Assembly (NCBI GenBank): GCA_965226025.1
Contig: CBDDCD010000001.1
Location: 124,001 to 188,000, forward strand
Source of the DNA: Moanibacter sp965226025
Lineage (GTDB): Bacteria > Verrucomicrobiota > Verrucomicrobiia > Opitutales > UBA2987
Length of the DNA stretch: 64,000 bases
Direction: 5' to 3'
This document shows, piece after piece, positions 44,081 to 52,882 of this stretch; the first letter of the stretch is position 1; the number at the start of each line of letters is the position of its first letter. The position numbers and the translations under genes were made by a program. A model generated the notes under the pieces. That model was not told the DNA's origin and searched no databases. It saw nothing but the letters and a program-made list of their open reading frames with translations.

Positions 44081-44348
44081 TACCGATCGGCCTCGACGGG
44101 CTTCTCCTTCACGTCACCGTAATCAAACATACTGTACGTAGAATGTCAGACGGTGCGCATTCTATGACATAGTTATCTGTGGGGATTTCGCCGTTTAGGT
44201 TCTCGTAGAGTTCATAATGGATTGGTTATAAATTGTTTAGGTGACTAGCGAAGTCCCTGGCACAGGGCTTGCTATTAGGTTCGACAGTTACTGGGAGCAA
44301 TCAGATGTATCGTCACCAACATTGGAGAGAGCTTTAGGAGGACTGCAT

Positions 44349-44765
44349 ATGAACTTCGAATTCGATATCGTCAGGGATGTGATCGTTAACCGAAATTTGC
44401 TCGTAGGATGGGCTGCTATTTCTGGCGGTGTCGTGTCCGGTACTTTGATGGGGCTCTTTTTTCATAGGGACGATTGGCTGGGTGGATATCAGAGCTATCC
44501 TCGCCGTATGCTTCGCCTTGGACACATCGCGTTCTTTGGACTGGGAATTCTCAATCTCTTTTTCGCTGTTACAGTCGATCAAGGAATCGTCGTGACCTCC
44601 GTCCTTCCGCTCGCCTCCTGGGCCTTCATCTTAGGTGCCATCACTATGCCACTATGTTGTTTTTCGGCTGCCATTGAAAAGGAGTTTCGGCACCTATTCG
44701 CGCTACCGGTGGCATGCACATCAACTGGTCTGGTCTGCCTCTTTCTGGGATGGGGTTCATTCTGA
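44349..44765 (+). CDS. Small four-helix membrane protein, partner of radical SAM gene
   Basis: 138 aa from ATG 44349, set by an excellent AGGAGG 7 bases upstream; a longer frame from 44241 lacks one. Four hydrophobic segments are visible: LLVGWAAISGGVVSGTLMGL, GHIAFFGLGILNLFFAVTV, VLPLASWAFILGAITMPLCC and FALPVACTSTGLVCLFLGW. A conserved-looking FHRDDWLGGYQSYPRRMLRL lies between helices 1 and 2. I do not recognise a named family. The stop is 2 bases before the radical SAM start, so the two are one operon and the protein may anchor or supply the enzyme's lipid substrate (inference). Confidence 0.6.
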   Translation: MNFEFDIVRDVIVNRNLLVGWAAISGGVVSGTLMGLFFHRDDWLGGYQSYPRRMLRLGHIAFFGLGILNLFFAVTVDQGIVVTSVLPLASWAFILGAITMPLCCFSAAIEKEFRHLFALPVACTSTGLVCLFLGWGSF

Positions 44766-44767
44766 CC

Positions 44768-46147
44768 ATGAAGCTTGGATTTATAGCGATGAGTGGGATC
44801 CGGGCGCACAATCCGGAACTCACGAAACTTGGACTGACTTTGCCTGGCTTCGTGGAGCGCAATAAGGTGATTGCTTCACTTCCGAGCCTAGGGCTGTTGA
44901 CGCTGGCAGGGTTGACGCCGGAGCACATCGAGGTGGAGTACCTCGAAGTTCCGGATGAAAGAGAATTCACGAAACTACCGCTGGGATATGACGCGGTAGC
45001 AATTTCCAGTTTTTCCGCTCAGATCAAAGAAGCCTATAGGCTGGCGGAGCGCTTTCGAGCCGTGGGTGTGAAGGTGATTCTGGGTGGTTTGCATGTCTCC
45101 GCGGTCCCGGAGGAAGCGGAGAAGTTCTCCGACGCAATCATCATTGGGGAAGGAGAGCCTCTCTGGCCTCAGGTGATCCGTGATCTTGAAGCTGGAATAC
45201 TCAAGAGACGTTATGATGCGCGGCCTCTGCCGTTCGATCTGACTCACGCGCCCATGCCGAGATTCGATCTGCTCGAGCCCAATCGGTATAATCGATATAC
45301 GGTGCAGACTCAACGGGGATGTCCATTCAACTGTGAATTCTGCGCGGCATCGGTTCGCATCAGCCCACAGTTCAAGGTCAAACCAGTTGAAAAGGTGATC
45401 GCCGAAATTCGCCACATCAAGGAGTTTTGGAAAACACCATTCATCGAGTTCGCGGATGACAATACGTTCGCCAACAAGAAGCATGGCCGCGAACTGGTGC
45501 GCGCATTGGGAGCGGAAAGAGTAAGATGGTTTACTGAGACCGATATCTCCGTGGCCGATGATGAGGTTCTTCTCGATATGATGAAAGAAAGCGGGTGCGC
45601 CCAAATCCTGATCGGCCTGGAAAGTCCGACCAAGGAGGGTATTGACGGCTTGGAACTCAAAGCGAACTGGAAGCGGAATCGCCTCGACCAGTATCGGCGG
45701 ACGATCGAGCGTATTCAGGATCGTGGCATCACGGTGAATGGGTGTTTTGTTCTGGGACTCGATCACACGGATCGGACATCGTTTGAAAGAGTCTGGGAAT
45801 TTGTGCGATCAAGTGGACTCTTTGAGGTGCAGATCACGGTAATGACCGCGTTTCCCGGCACCCCTCTCTATCATCGGTTGAAGTCTGAAGGGCGCATCCT
45901 GCGTGACCGGGCATGGGAACTCTGCACCCTGTTCGATGTAAATTTTCGGCCGGAACGGATGAGTGTCGAAGAACTGGAGGTCGGTTTCCGTGGCCTGGCT
46001 GAAAAACTATACAGCCAGGACTTCACGATGGAGCGTCGTCGACGTTTCTTCAAAAGGCAACGGGCTCTCAAGCGGCGGGCGAAGAGCATCGAAAGAGGTC
46101 CGAATCTGACCGTTGAGAAGAATAGGGGCGACAGTCAGGCGGCTTAG
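44768..46147 (+). CDS. B12-binding-type radical SAM protein with DUF4070-like tail
   Basis: 459 aa from ATG 44768. The N-terminal cobalamin-binding-like Rossmann region (VKVILGGLHVSAVPEEAEKF) is followed by the radical SAM domain with the cluster motif RGCPFNCEFCAAS (C-x3-C-x2-C, about residues 182-190). FADDNTFANKKHGRELV and IGLESPTKEGIDGLE are typical SAM-barrel strands. The C-terminal RPERMSVEELEVGFRGLAEK matches the DUF4070 tail of the hopanoid-methylase/MiaB-unrelated group. It probably makes a radical methylation or rearrangement of a membrane-associated substrate; the preceding membrane protein supports that. The stop TAG is again the head of TAGGAATC, though only eight bases match. 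Confidence 0.82.
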   Translation: MKLGFIAMSGIRAHNPELTKLGLTLPGFVERNKVIASLPSLGLLTLAGLTPEHIEVEYLEVPDEREFTKLPLGYDAVAISSFSAQIKEAYRLAERFRAVGVKVILGGLHVSAVPEEAEKFSDAIIIGEGEPLWPQVIRDLEAGILKRRYDARPLPFDLTHAPMPRFDLLEPNRYNRYTVQTQRGCPFNCEFCAASVRISPQFKVKPVEKVIAEIRHIKEFWKTPFIEFADDNTFANKKHGRELVRALGAERVRWFTETDISVADDEVLLDMMKESGCAQILIGLESPTKEGIDGLELKANWKRNRLDQYRRTIERIQDRGITVNGCFVLGLDHTDRTSFERVWEFVRSSGLFEVQITVMTAFPGTPLYHRLKSEGRILRDRAWELCTLFDVNFRPERMSVEELEVGFRGLAEKLYSQDFTMERRRRFFKRQRALKRRAKSIERGPNLTVEKNRGDSQAA

Positions 46148-46225
46148 GAATCAGCGCGATCCCGCTCAGCGGGACGGCGCGAATTCTTGCTGGGAAAGGT
46201 GGTCCGTGTCCTCCGGACGCGGAAC

Positions 46226-46292
46226 TAGGAGTCTGTCGGACTTTGACGTTCGATTGCTTCGCAAGTGACTAGGTTCGTCCGACCGACTCCTA
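46226..46292. repeat. Short (67-bp) TAGGAGTCTGTCGG inverted-repeat element
   Basis: TAGGAGTCTGTCGGAC at the left and GTCCGACCGACTCCTA at the right form a 16-bp inverted repeat with one mismatch. The unit is shorter than the 99-bp members, so it is either internally deleted or a subfamily. Confidence 0.75.
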
Positions 46293-46468
46293 CGGATAAG
46301 AAAATGAAACTGAGAATTGTGGAGAATGGAATTTTGAACTCCTCGGCGGATGGTGCTGTGCCGATCTGTCACGTATTTCTGAAGAGCCTCAGACTTCAAG
46401 CGTCAGATTTTCAGAAAGCCACTATTTGCTATGACAGACCGTCTCAAATCTCAGTTTTATTTTCTTGA

Positions 46469-46567
46469 AAGGAATCTGTCGGAATCAACTTGGTCGCCAA
46501 TTAGACCCTTCAGCCTCCGATCGCAGGTCCAGTCATGTTGCGAAGTGCAAAGTCAGACAGATTCCTA
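46469..46567. repeat. TAGGAATCTGTCGG miniature inverted-repeat element, copy 7
   Basis: 99 bp. Left AAGGAATCTGTCGG, right GACAGATTCCTA. Interior words align with the element split by IS copy 3 (TTGGTCG, CTCCGA, CAGGTC, GCGAA), supporting common descent. Confidence 0.82.
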
Positions 46568-46706
46568 GCTCGGATCGAACTTCGATTGTTGCCGTGTCCT
46601 GTACACCTCGGCGAAGACGGGAGGTCCCGACCCACCTTCGATTGAAATTTACCTCGAGCTCGATCAATCGATTCGACTTCTGGGGTCCTCTCGATACGGT
46701 CGCGCA

Positions 46707-47888
46707 ATGCCATCGGAGCCGATCGCCCCTCCAAAGGGGAAACTAAGAATCACCGAAGTTGAGGCCTATGCCGTTCGACTCTGGAAGAGCACCCGGCAGG
46801 GAGCTTTGCCGGTGTTCGAATCGGACCATGATCCGGCCCGTTGGCACTATCACGGACCGTTTGCCCAATTAGTCAGCGCGATCGTAGCGGTGATTCGAAC
46901 CGACGAGAAAATCACCGGGTTCGGATTGGGTGGTGGGGGCAGGGTGGCGGTCGAGATCATCGAAGGACATCTACGCAATCTTTTGGTGGGAACCAATCCT
47001 CTCAATGTCGAGCTGCTATGGGACCAGCTTTTCTCGGCCGGGAGCTACTACGGGCGCCGAGGCGTATTTATCATGGCTTTGAGCGCCCTCGACAATGCTC
47101 TTTGGGATATAGTGGGAAAATTCGCCTCTAGACCGGTCTACCGTCTCGTCGGAACCGAACCGAAAGAGAAGATTCCTGGCTACAAGACCGGCGGCGACGT
47201 CGCCAACGCTCTTAAGAAGGGATTTCGGCACTTCAAAGTGAATCCACCGTACGGGAGGGCTGACGGGTGTGCGGGAATAGAAGGAAACTTCGAAGCATTG
47301 AGCGGAGTGCGGGAACAGATTGGACCCGACCGCACTCTGATGATCGACTGCTCGGCTCGCTGGGAGGATGCGGATTACGCCCTCGAAATAGCGAAGCGTC
47401 TTAAGGATATTCAACTCTACTGGATCGAGGAACCGCTCTTTCCTGACGATCTCGAAGGCTATGCCAGACTGGTAGGCGAGGTCGAGGGGCCACTTATTGC
47501 AAGCGGAGAACATGAGTATACTCAATATGGATTCTCCGAATTGCTCCGACGAGAGGCAGTGCAGGTTCTGCAGCCCGATGTCACTTGGAGCGGAGGCGTT
47601 ACCGCAGTTCGACGGATTGCGAAGATGGCTGCCGATCACGGCCTTTCGTTCTGTCCCCATCGCGGTGGCAGCCTCTACGGACTTCCTCTTGCCTTGAATT
47701 CCTCCATCTGCTCTTTTGCGGAGAGTTTTGGTTCGGGTGATAACGCTACCGAACTGATGGATGCAATTACTGCTCCCTTCAAAGATGGGTATTACTACCC
47801 CTCCGAAGAACCCGGTTTCGGGACTTCACTGACTGAGGAATTGATTCAAGAATTCAGTCTTCAAGACACTCCCTCACAAATAGAATGA
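46707..47888 (+). CDS. Enolase-superfamily sugar-acid dehydratase, rhamnonate-dehydratase-like
   Basis: 393 aa. The capping domain opens ITEVEAYAVRLW; the barrel carries the metal ligands in MIDCSARWED (Asp), YWIEEPLFPDD (Glu) and ASGEHEYTQYGFSELL (Glu), with the catalytic base His in FCPHRGGSLYG. The GEHEYTxYGF motif and the HRGGS base are what I associate with L-rhamnonate dehydratase relatives, which dehydrate an acid sugar to a 2-keto-3-deoxy acid. The stop overlaps the next start (ATGA), so the esterase-like gene downstream is coupled and may release the acid from a lactone or ester. Confidence 0.8.
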   Translation: MPSEPIAPPKGKLRITEVEAYAVRLWKSTRQGALPVFESDHDPARWHYHGPFAQLVSAIVAVIRTDEKITGFGLGGGGRVAVEIIEGHLRNLLVGTNPLNVELLWDQLFSAGSYYGRRGVFIMALSALDNALWDIVGKFASRPVYRLVGTEPKEKIPGYKTGGDVANALKKGFRHFKVNPPYGRADGCAGIEGNFEALSGVREQIGPDRTLMIDCSARWEDADYALEIAKRLKDIQLYWIEEPLFPDDLEGYARLVGEVEGPLIASGEHEYTQYGFSELLRREAVQVLQPDVTWSGGVTAVRRIAKMAADHGLSFCPHRGGSLYGLPLALNSSICSFAESFGSGDNATELMDAITAPFKDGYYYPSEEPGFGTSLTEELIQEFSLQDTPSQIE

Positions 47889-48916
47889 ATCTCCACCTTT
47901 CACCAACCGACAATCATCAGTACCTGATTTCGCAGACCGCACCTTCTCTTCACTTCCAAGGAGGCGAAGTCCGGAAGTGGCAGACTCGACTCCGACGAAA
48001 GCTCCGTCAGCTGGTCGGGGCTATCCCGATGGAAGGTTGTCCCCTACGACCGAGGCAACTCTGGCATCGCCGCCACCCCTTGGGAACGATTGAAAAAATC
48101 GTCTTCACATCGGAGCCCTACGCCGACGTCACCGCCTACGTTTGCCTACCGAAGTCGGCTGAGCCTCCCTACACTTTCATGATCTGCTTGCAGGGGCACT
48201 CGACGGGTATGCATAACTCGATTGCGGTCGAGCAGGAGAACGAAACCAAACCTCTCAAAGTGGAGGGAGACCAGGATTTCGGACTCGGGTGCATGCGTCG
48301 CGGCATTGCAGCACTGTGTATTGAACAACGCTCCTTCGGTGAGCGCAGAGAGCGGAAACAGGAGCGCGTATCAAATCAGGGATGTCATGATGCCACGATG
48401 CATGCGCTGTTGCTCGGCCGAACCTTGATCGGAGAGCGAGTTTTTGATGTTGACCGGGGAATTGACTATCTCGCTGCGCGCGCGGACGCCGATATGAACG
48501 CCATTGGAGTAATGGGCAACTCCGGCGGCGGAACCATCAGCCTCTTTTCCGCGGCGCTACTTCCGCGTATCGCGTTCGCCATGCCCTCCTGCTATTTCTG
48601 TACCTTCCGCGATTCCATTATGTCGATTTATCATTGCGCCGACAATTATGTCCCGGGCATCCTCAACTACGCGGAAATGTCTGATATCATGGGACTGTTC
48701 GCCCCCAAGCCGGTGGTGCTCGTTGCAGGGGAAAAAGATGAGATCTTTCCCATCAAAGCGACTCGTCGAGCTTTCCGGGACCTGCGAAAGATCTATCGCG
48801 CCGGCGGGGCCGGAAACCGCTGCCATCTCGTCGTGGGCGACGGAGGCCACCGCTTTTACGCCGACGATGCCTGGCCCGTGATGCTGAAGGAGATAAAGAG
48901 GATGCAGAGAAGGTAG
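47885..48916 (+). CDS. Alpha/beta hydrolase family esterase-like protein
   Basis: 343 aa, overlapping the dehydratase by four bases. Alpha/beta hydrolase features: oxyanion region ICLQGHSTGMHN, nucleophile elbow VMGNSGGGTISL (G-N-S-G-G, Ser about 220), acid VAGEKDEIFP (Asp about 284) and catalytic His in VGDGGHRFYADDAW (about 322). No signal peptide, so cytoplasmic. The layout is that of acetyl-xylan-esterase/dienelactone-type enzymes. Coupling with a sugar-acid dehydratase suggests it opens a sugar ester or lactone (inference). Confidence 0.8.
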   Translation: MNLHLSPTDNHQYLISQTAPSLHFQGGEVRKWQTRLRRKLRQLVGAIPMEGCPLRPRQLWHRRHPLGTIEKIVFTSEPYADVTAYVCLPKSAEPPYTFMICLQGHSTGMHNSIAVEQENETKPLKVEGDQDFGLGCMRRGIAALCIEQRSFGERRERKQERVSNQGCHDATMHALLLGRTLIGERVFDVDRGIDYLAARADADMNAIGVMGNSGGGTISLFSAALLPRIAFAMPSCYFCTFRDSIMSIYHCADNYVPGILNYAEMSDIMGLFAPKPVVLVAGEKDEIFPIKATRRAFRDLRKIYRAGGAGNRCHLVVGDGGHRFYADDAWPVMLKEIKRMQRR

Positions 48917-49104
48917 AGCTGAGTCGCATGATGGGATGATCGTCGTGAAGGGTTGCCTTGGAAGTCAGAGAAACAGGCTTGAGGTAGGAAAGAGCCGAAA
49001 GGATCGCTCTGGAAGGATCTCTCCAAACTGTGAAAGTCTTCAGACATTTGGGCAATCCTCAATGGACGTTCGAATTTCGACCCCCGACTCTTCTCTTTCA
49101 CGAA

Positions 49105-51672
49105 TTAAACTCGATCGGAAGGGAACTCATCATAATATCGTTGGAAAGCGCTCGGAGTACCGCAGAGGTAAATGGCGTCTTCCTCTGAGAGAACAAGAGA
49201 TGGGGAAACATCCATTTGGATCTCTCCGTTACGTTCAATGGCCACAACGGAGCAACCTGTCCTTTCGCGGATGCGGGCCTCCAACGGGTTGCGTCCGGTG
49301 AGGGTACCTGGGGCGAGTTTTACCAGCTTAATGCGGGGCTGATGTGAGACAGTCTCTCCCAGAACTTGGTGGGCGAGGATCTGGCCGGCCACCTGGCTGA
49401 CGGAGAGGACGAAATCGGCGCCCGCCCGTTGGATGCGTTCGATGCTTTCTGCCAGTGATACGCCTGCGATGATGGGTAAATCCGGCGCAAAGCCGCGGAC
49501 GACGGTAGCGGCGACAAGGGTAGCGCCGTCACTTTCCAACGTGAGAATCACGACACGGGCAGATGCAACCGACGCCCGTTCCAGGACCCTCTTGTCGAGT
49601 ACCTGGCCGACGATGTCGACGCCGGGCCGCTCGACCGCATCGATGACGCAGATCTCCTCGCCGGCATCGATCAGGAGCTCCGAGAGTATCTGACCCGTTT
49701 CGCCGAAACCAGCAATGATTATCGGTCCCTCCTCTCGAATAGGACGGGCCAATGCGCTCAACTTCCGAATGCTATCCGGACTCCCGGCCGCCACTAGGAT
49801 AATCCCGGGAGGGAGGGGTTGATTTGGCGGCGGCGGAGAATGCAGTTCATCTTCGAGCCACTGCCCGATAATATTGGCCCCTGTCACGGTCCGGATGCGT
49901 GATTCCCCTAGCGATCGATTGGCCAGCGGACTGGAGGCGTGAACGCGGAGTTCGGATACCTCGATGAGGCCGTCCAATGGTTCGATGCCGGCTACCCTTG
50001 GACTGATCCTGGTGCTGGCCCGAACCGCGATCGCGGCGGCCAACACGGAAGCAGGAGAGAATGCGGCGGAGGCGCCCGCCAGTAGCATTGGTTCACGGCG
50101 ATTCGGATTCCGGATCAATGCGACGATGGGACCGGGAAATCCATGCTCGCGGGCACTCAAAGCAAAGAGAGCGTTTGCGTCGTCGTTCGTGTTTGCAACC
50201 AGCACCCGGGCATCGGCGAGGGGACGCATGTCGAAGCCGTCATCGATCATCGTGGCATGCACGACGGACTGACTTTTTTCGTGGAGTTTGCGCGCGACTT
50301 CCTCGTTCTCCTCGATCAGTACCATGGGTCGATCCCGGCTCTTGAGCTCGTTTATCAGGGTGTCGACTTCGGGCCCGTATCCGTAGATGACGACTGAATC
50401 ATTCAAATCCGGTAGAGTGTCGGGAATTCGTCCGCTGAGGCGATCCTCCACCAGCGGAGTGGAGAATTTGTCGATCAGCTTGGCCCCTCTGGTAGCGCTT
50501 TCGTCACGTGTTGCTTTGCCTTCCAGGAGCACCGCGCAGCCTTTTAATGCCATAGGTGTGAACAGGTTCAGAAGAAAGGCGGTGGAGATGAGAATGGTAA
50601 ATACCTCCTGATCAATCGCGCTTTGGGCCAGCGCCAGAGAGGCGAGGATGAATGCCATTTCGGCACGCCCGCACATTCCTACTCCGACCGTCAATGCCTC
50701 GCGCAGGGGCATACCCATCCGCCGTGCCATTCCACCGGCACTTACGATCTGCCCGGCGATGACAACGGTCGTGAGCAACACGATAAATCCGAGACCAGCA
50801 GCGCTGATGTCAAACGTTATGGAAAAGCCAAGCGATATAAAGAAGATCGGGCCGAGAAAAGAATAAGCGATCCCGTAGGACCGATCGTGTACAATATTGA
50901 CGAGGTTCGGATGGGCCACTTTTTCCTCGAAGAATAGTCCCGCAAGGTAAGCGCCAAGGATCATGTGCAATCCGATTGCTTCCGCGAATAGGCCGGCCGC
51001 GATGGCGGTCAGGAGAATAAAAGTAAAACCTTTACCACCTTTGGATCGGAAGGGCAGCGAGAGTCGAGGATAGACCAGACGCCCCATGAGCAAGGCCACG
51101 GCAAAAAATGCAACCACTTTGATGAGAGTGAACGCAATGTCCATGAGCTCAAAGGCGCCGCCCATGAGCAGGCCGATGATAAGACTGAAGAATACCATCG
51201 TGAGAAATCCATCGATCACGCAGCTCGCCACAATGACCCGCGCTACGCGGGTATTGGCCAAGCCGAGATCCTTCAGACACTTGAGCGTGATGACGACCGC
51301 CGTCGCGGTCATGGTCAGCCCGACGAAAGTAGCGCCCACCGGACCCAGGCCGAATCCCAACGCGACCGCGAAACTGACGCCAAACGGTACAATGGCGCCT
51401 ACGACGGCTACCCCCAGAGAGCGTTTCAGCGCCTCCCAGAATTCCAGCGGCTGGGTCTCGAGGCCGGCGTGGAACATGAGGAAGAATATCCCGATCTCAG
51501 CCAGGAGCTGAATCGCTTCGCTGGGTTCGATAAATCCGAAAACGGCTGGGCCCAGCAGCACCCCGACGATCAGCTCACCCATCACGGTGGGCAGACCGAG
51601 CGGACGCAGCGTCACCGCCACCAGCCAGATGCCGGTAAGAAGAATCAGCAGGTCCAATGCGACGTCATGCAT
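49105..51672 (-). CDS. CPA2 monovalent cation:proton antiporter with two RCK (TrkA) modules
   Basis: 855 aa. Residues 1-390 form a KefB/KefC-type membrane domain (GELIVGVLLGPAVFGF, FLMFHAGLE, a long helix set ending STAFLLNLFTPMAL). Two RCK modules follow: the first NAD-binding fold near 425 (VVIYGYGPEVDTLINEL) with its C-domain ending near 640, the second near 655 (IIIAGFGETGQILSELL) and a C-terminal RCK-C near 780-850. The protein sits in the inner membrane and exchanges K+ or Na+ for H+ under nucleotide control. Having two RCK modules in one chain is less common than the single module of KefC. Single gene. Confidence 0.88.
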   Translation of the reverse strand: MHDVALDLLILLTGIWLVAVTLRPLGLPTVMGELIVGVLLGPAVFGFIEPSEAIQLLAEIGIFFLMFHAGLETQPLEFWEALKRSLGVAVVGAIVPFGVSFAVALGFGLGPVGATFVGLTMTATAVVITLKCLKDLGLANTRVARVIVASCVIDGFLTMVFFSLIIGLLMGGAFELMDIAFTLIKVVAFFAVALLMGRLVYPRLSLPFRSKGGKGFTFILLTAIAAGLFAEAIGLHMILGAYLAGLFFEEKVAHPNLVNIVHDRSYGIAYSFLGPIFFISLGFSITFDISAAGLGFIVLLTTVVIAGQIVSAGGMARRMGMPLREALTVGVGMCGRAEMAFILASLALAQSAIDQEVFTILISTAFLLNLFTPMALKGCAVLLEGKATRDESATRGAKLIDKFSTPLVEDRLSGRIPDTLPDLNDSVVIYGYGPEVDTLINELKSRDRPMVLIEENEEVARKLHEKSQSVVHATMIDDGFDMRPLADARVLVANTNDDANALFALSAREHGFPGPIVALIRNPNRREPMLLAGASAAFSPASVLAAAIAVRASTRISPRVAGIEPLDGLIEVSELRVHASSPLANRSLGESRIRTVTGANIIGQWLEDELHSPPPPNQPLPPGIILVAAGSPDSIRKLSALARPIREEGPIIIAGFGETGQILSELLIDAGEEICVIDAVERPGVDIVGQVLDKRVLERASVASARVVILTLESDGATLVAATVVRGFAPDLPIIAGVSLAESIERIQRAGADFVLSVSQVAGQILAHQVLGETVSHQPRIKLVKLAPGTLTGRNPLEARIRERTGCSVVAIERNGEIQMDVSPSLVLSEEDAIYLCGTPSAFQRYYDEFPSDRV

Positions 51673-51935
51673 CTACCAAGCAAAGCAAATCAGATATGCA
51701 GAGGAGGGCGACGCTCGATTGCGATAACTTAGCCGAAGTAGATGAGCGAATCTCAATCTACAATCAACCGGCCGGAAACCAGGAATCCACCACCCGTCTC
51801 CATTGGACCGGGCTACATTGAGGCAGGCGCATTCCCCTAAGGAGAAACCTTGTCCATTCTGCAGTTGAACCTATTGCCCCTCTATCTCTCGGGACATTTC
51901 CTGCAGTTCGTAAAGCGACGCCACTTTATTCTCGT

Positions 51936-52727
51936 TTACCGGAATCGGAAATGAGGTGTAAGTGATTCGCGCCGTGAGTATTTTCTCACCTCGAACCAGC
52001 TCGACCCAAGACTCAGCGTCGGCAGTCTCCGCTCCGGGCCCCTGAAAATAGGGTAAGAATCGGCCGCCCGGTAGCTTATAATCAAGGTGCGGCGCGGCTT
52101 ACTCGACTTGTTGGGCACCGACGAATGCGGGGTCAGGGCGTGCATAAAGATGGCCGTTCCGGCGCCACCTTCCACCCCCACGGCGGTCGATTCATCGACC
52201 CTGCTTGTAACCCGTCCTTGGAAAACCCCGTCCCGGGTGTGTTCCATCGGAGCATCCTCGTGAAGGCCGGGAATCAGGTTGAGACAGCCGTTCTCAACCG
52301 TGGTGTCGTCCAGATAGAGAAGGACCGCGAGCGAATCCCCGTTGGTCAGGGGATAGTAAGCGAGATCCTGGTGCCATTCGACAACCGATCCAACCTGTGC
52401 CGGCTTCATGTTGATCTTGCTGTAGTGGCGAAGGATGTCGGGTCCGATCAGCGCTTCGACGCAGTCGAGAATCGGATCGGACCTCGAAAGCGCGTCAATT
52501 GTCGGATAGTGCGTACACGGTTCATAGAGGCGTCGCACCGCAGTGCCTCTCGGAGGCTGGTTCGGCTCCATCTCCATTTTCTTGGCGTCATGATCCGCCA
52601 AAGTATTACCGGCGCAAATTCGATCCATCTCGGCCAATAGTTCGGCCACCTTCTCGCTGCCGAGCAAGTTGGGAGCTACCGTCCAACCTTTTACTCGAAA
52701 CTCTTCCTGTTGCGATTCCGTAAGCAT
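51936..52727 (-). CDS. Phytanoyl-CoA dioxygenase (PhyH) family protein, third
   Basis: 263 aa. N-terminal LTESQQEEFRVKGWTVAPNL is the family start. Iron ligands: VEWHQDLAYYPL (H-x-D about residues 118-120) and HALTPHSSVPNKS (distal His about 203), then PRRTLIISYRA with the Arg for 2-oxoglutarate. It is closest in layout to bacterial PhyH oxygenases of unknown substrate; it differs from the other two here, having no fused tail. Upstream on the same strand is an enolase-superfamily gene, 155 bases away, so shared regulation is possible. Confidence 0.87.
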   Translation of the reverse strand: MLTESQQEEFRVKGWTVAPNLLGSEKVAELLAEMDRICAGNTLADHDAKKMEMEPNQPPRGTAVRRLYEPCTHYPTIDALSRSDPILDCVEALIGPDILRHYSKINMKPAQVGSVVEWHQDLAYYPLTNGDSLAVLLYLDDTTVENGCLNLIPGLHEDAPMEHTRDGVFQGRVTSRVDESTAVGVEGGAGTAIFMHALTPHSSVPNKSSKPRRTLIISYRAADSYPIFRGPERRLPTLSLGSSWFEVRKYSRRESLTPHFRFR

Positions 52728-52882
52728 AACTTCGATGTTCCATAATGGACATTCGCTGGTGGATGTTCAATCTAGATTTTCAGCTTGATCGGGCTGTCGA
52801 CTGGGCCCGACACGGTCTATACAGGTGATCCGTGGACTCCCGTCTCCGTCCCTTGGTTGGAATGCGACGAGATGAACCCGTA

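Larger units (their letters stand above)
46148..46706. other. 559-base repeat-filled gap
   Basis: No gene is supported. The gap begins with a TCCCGCT-C-AGCGGGA hairpin (46160-46174), then holds two inverted-repeat elements of the TAGGAATCTGTCGG family (46226-46292 and 46469-46567, listed separately). Confidence 0.6.

Noticed and set aside
44138..44165. TAGAATG/CATTCTA hairpin after the isomerase gene as terminator
   Set aside because: Only seven pairs and no T tract.
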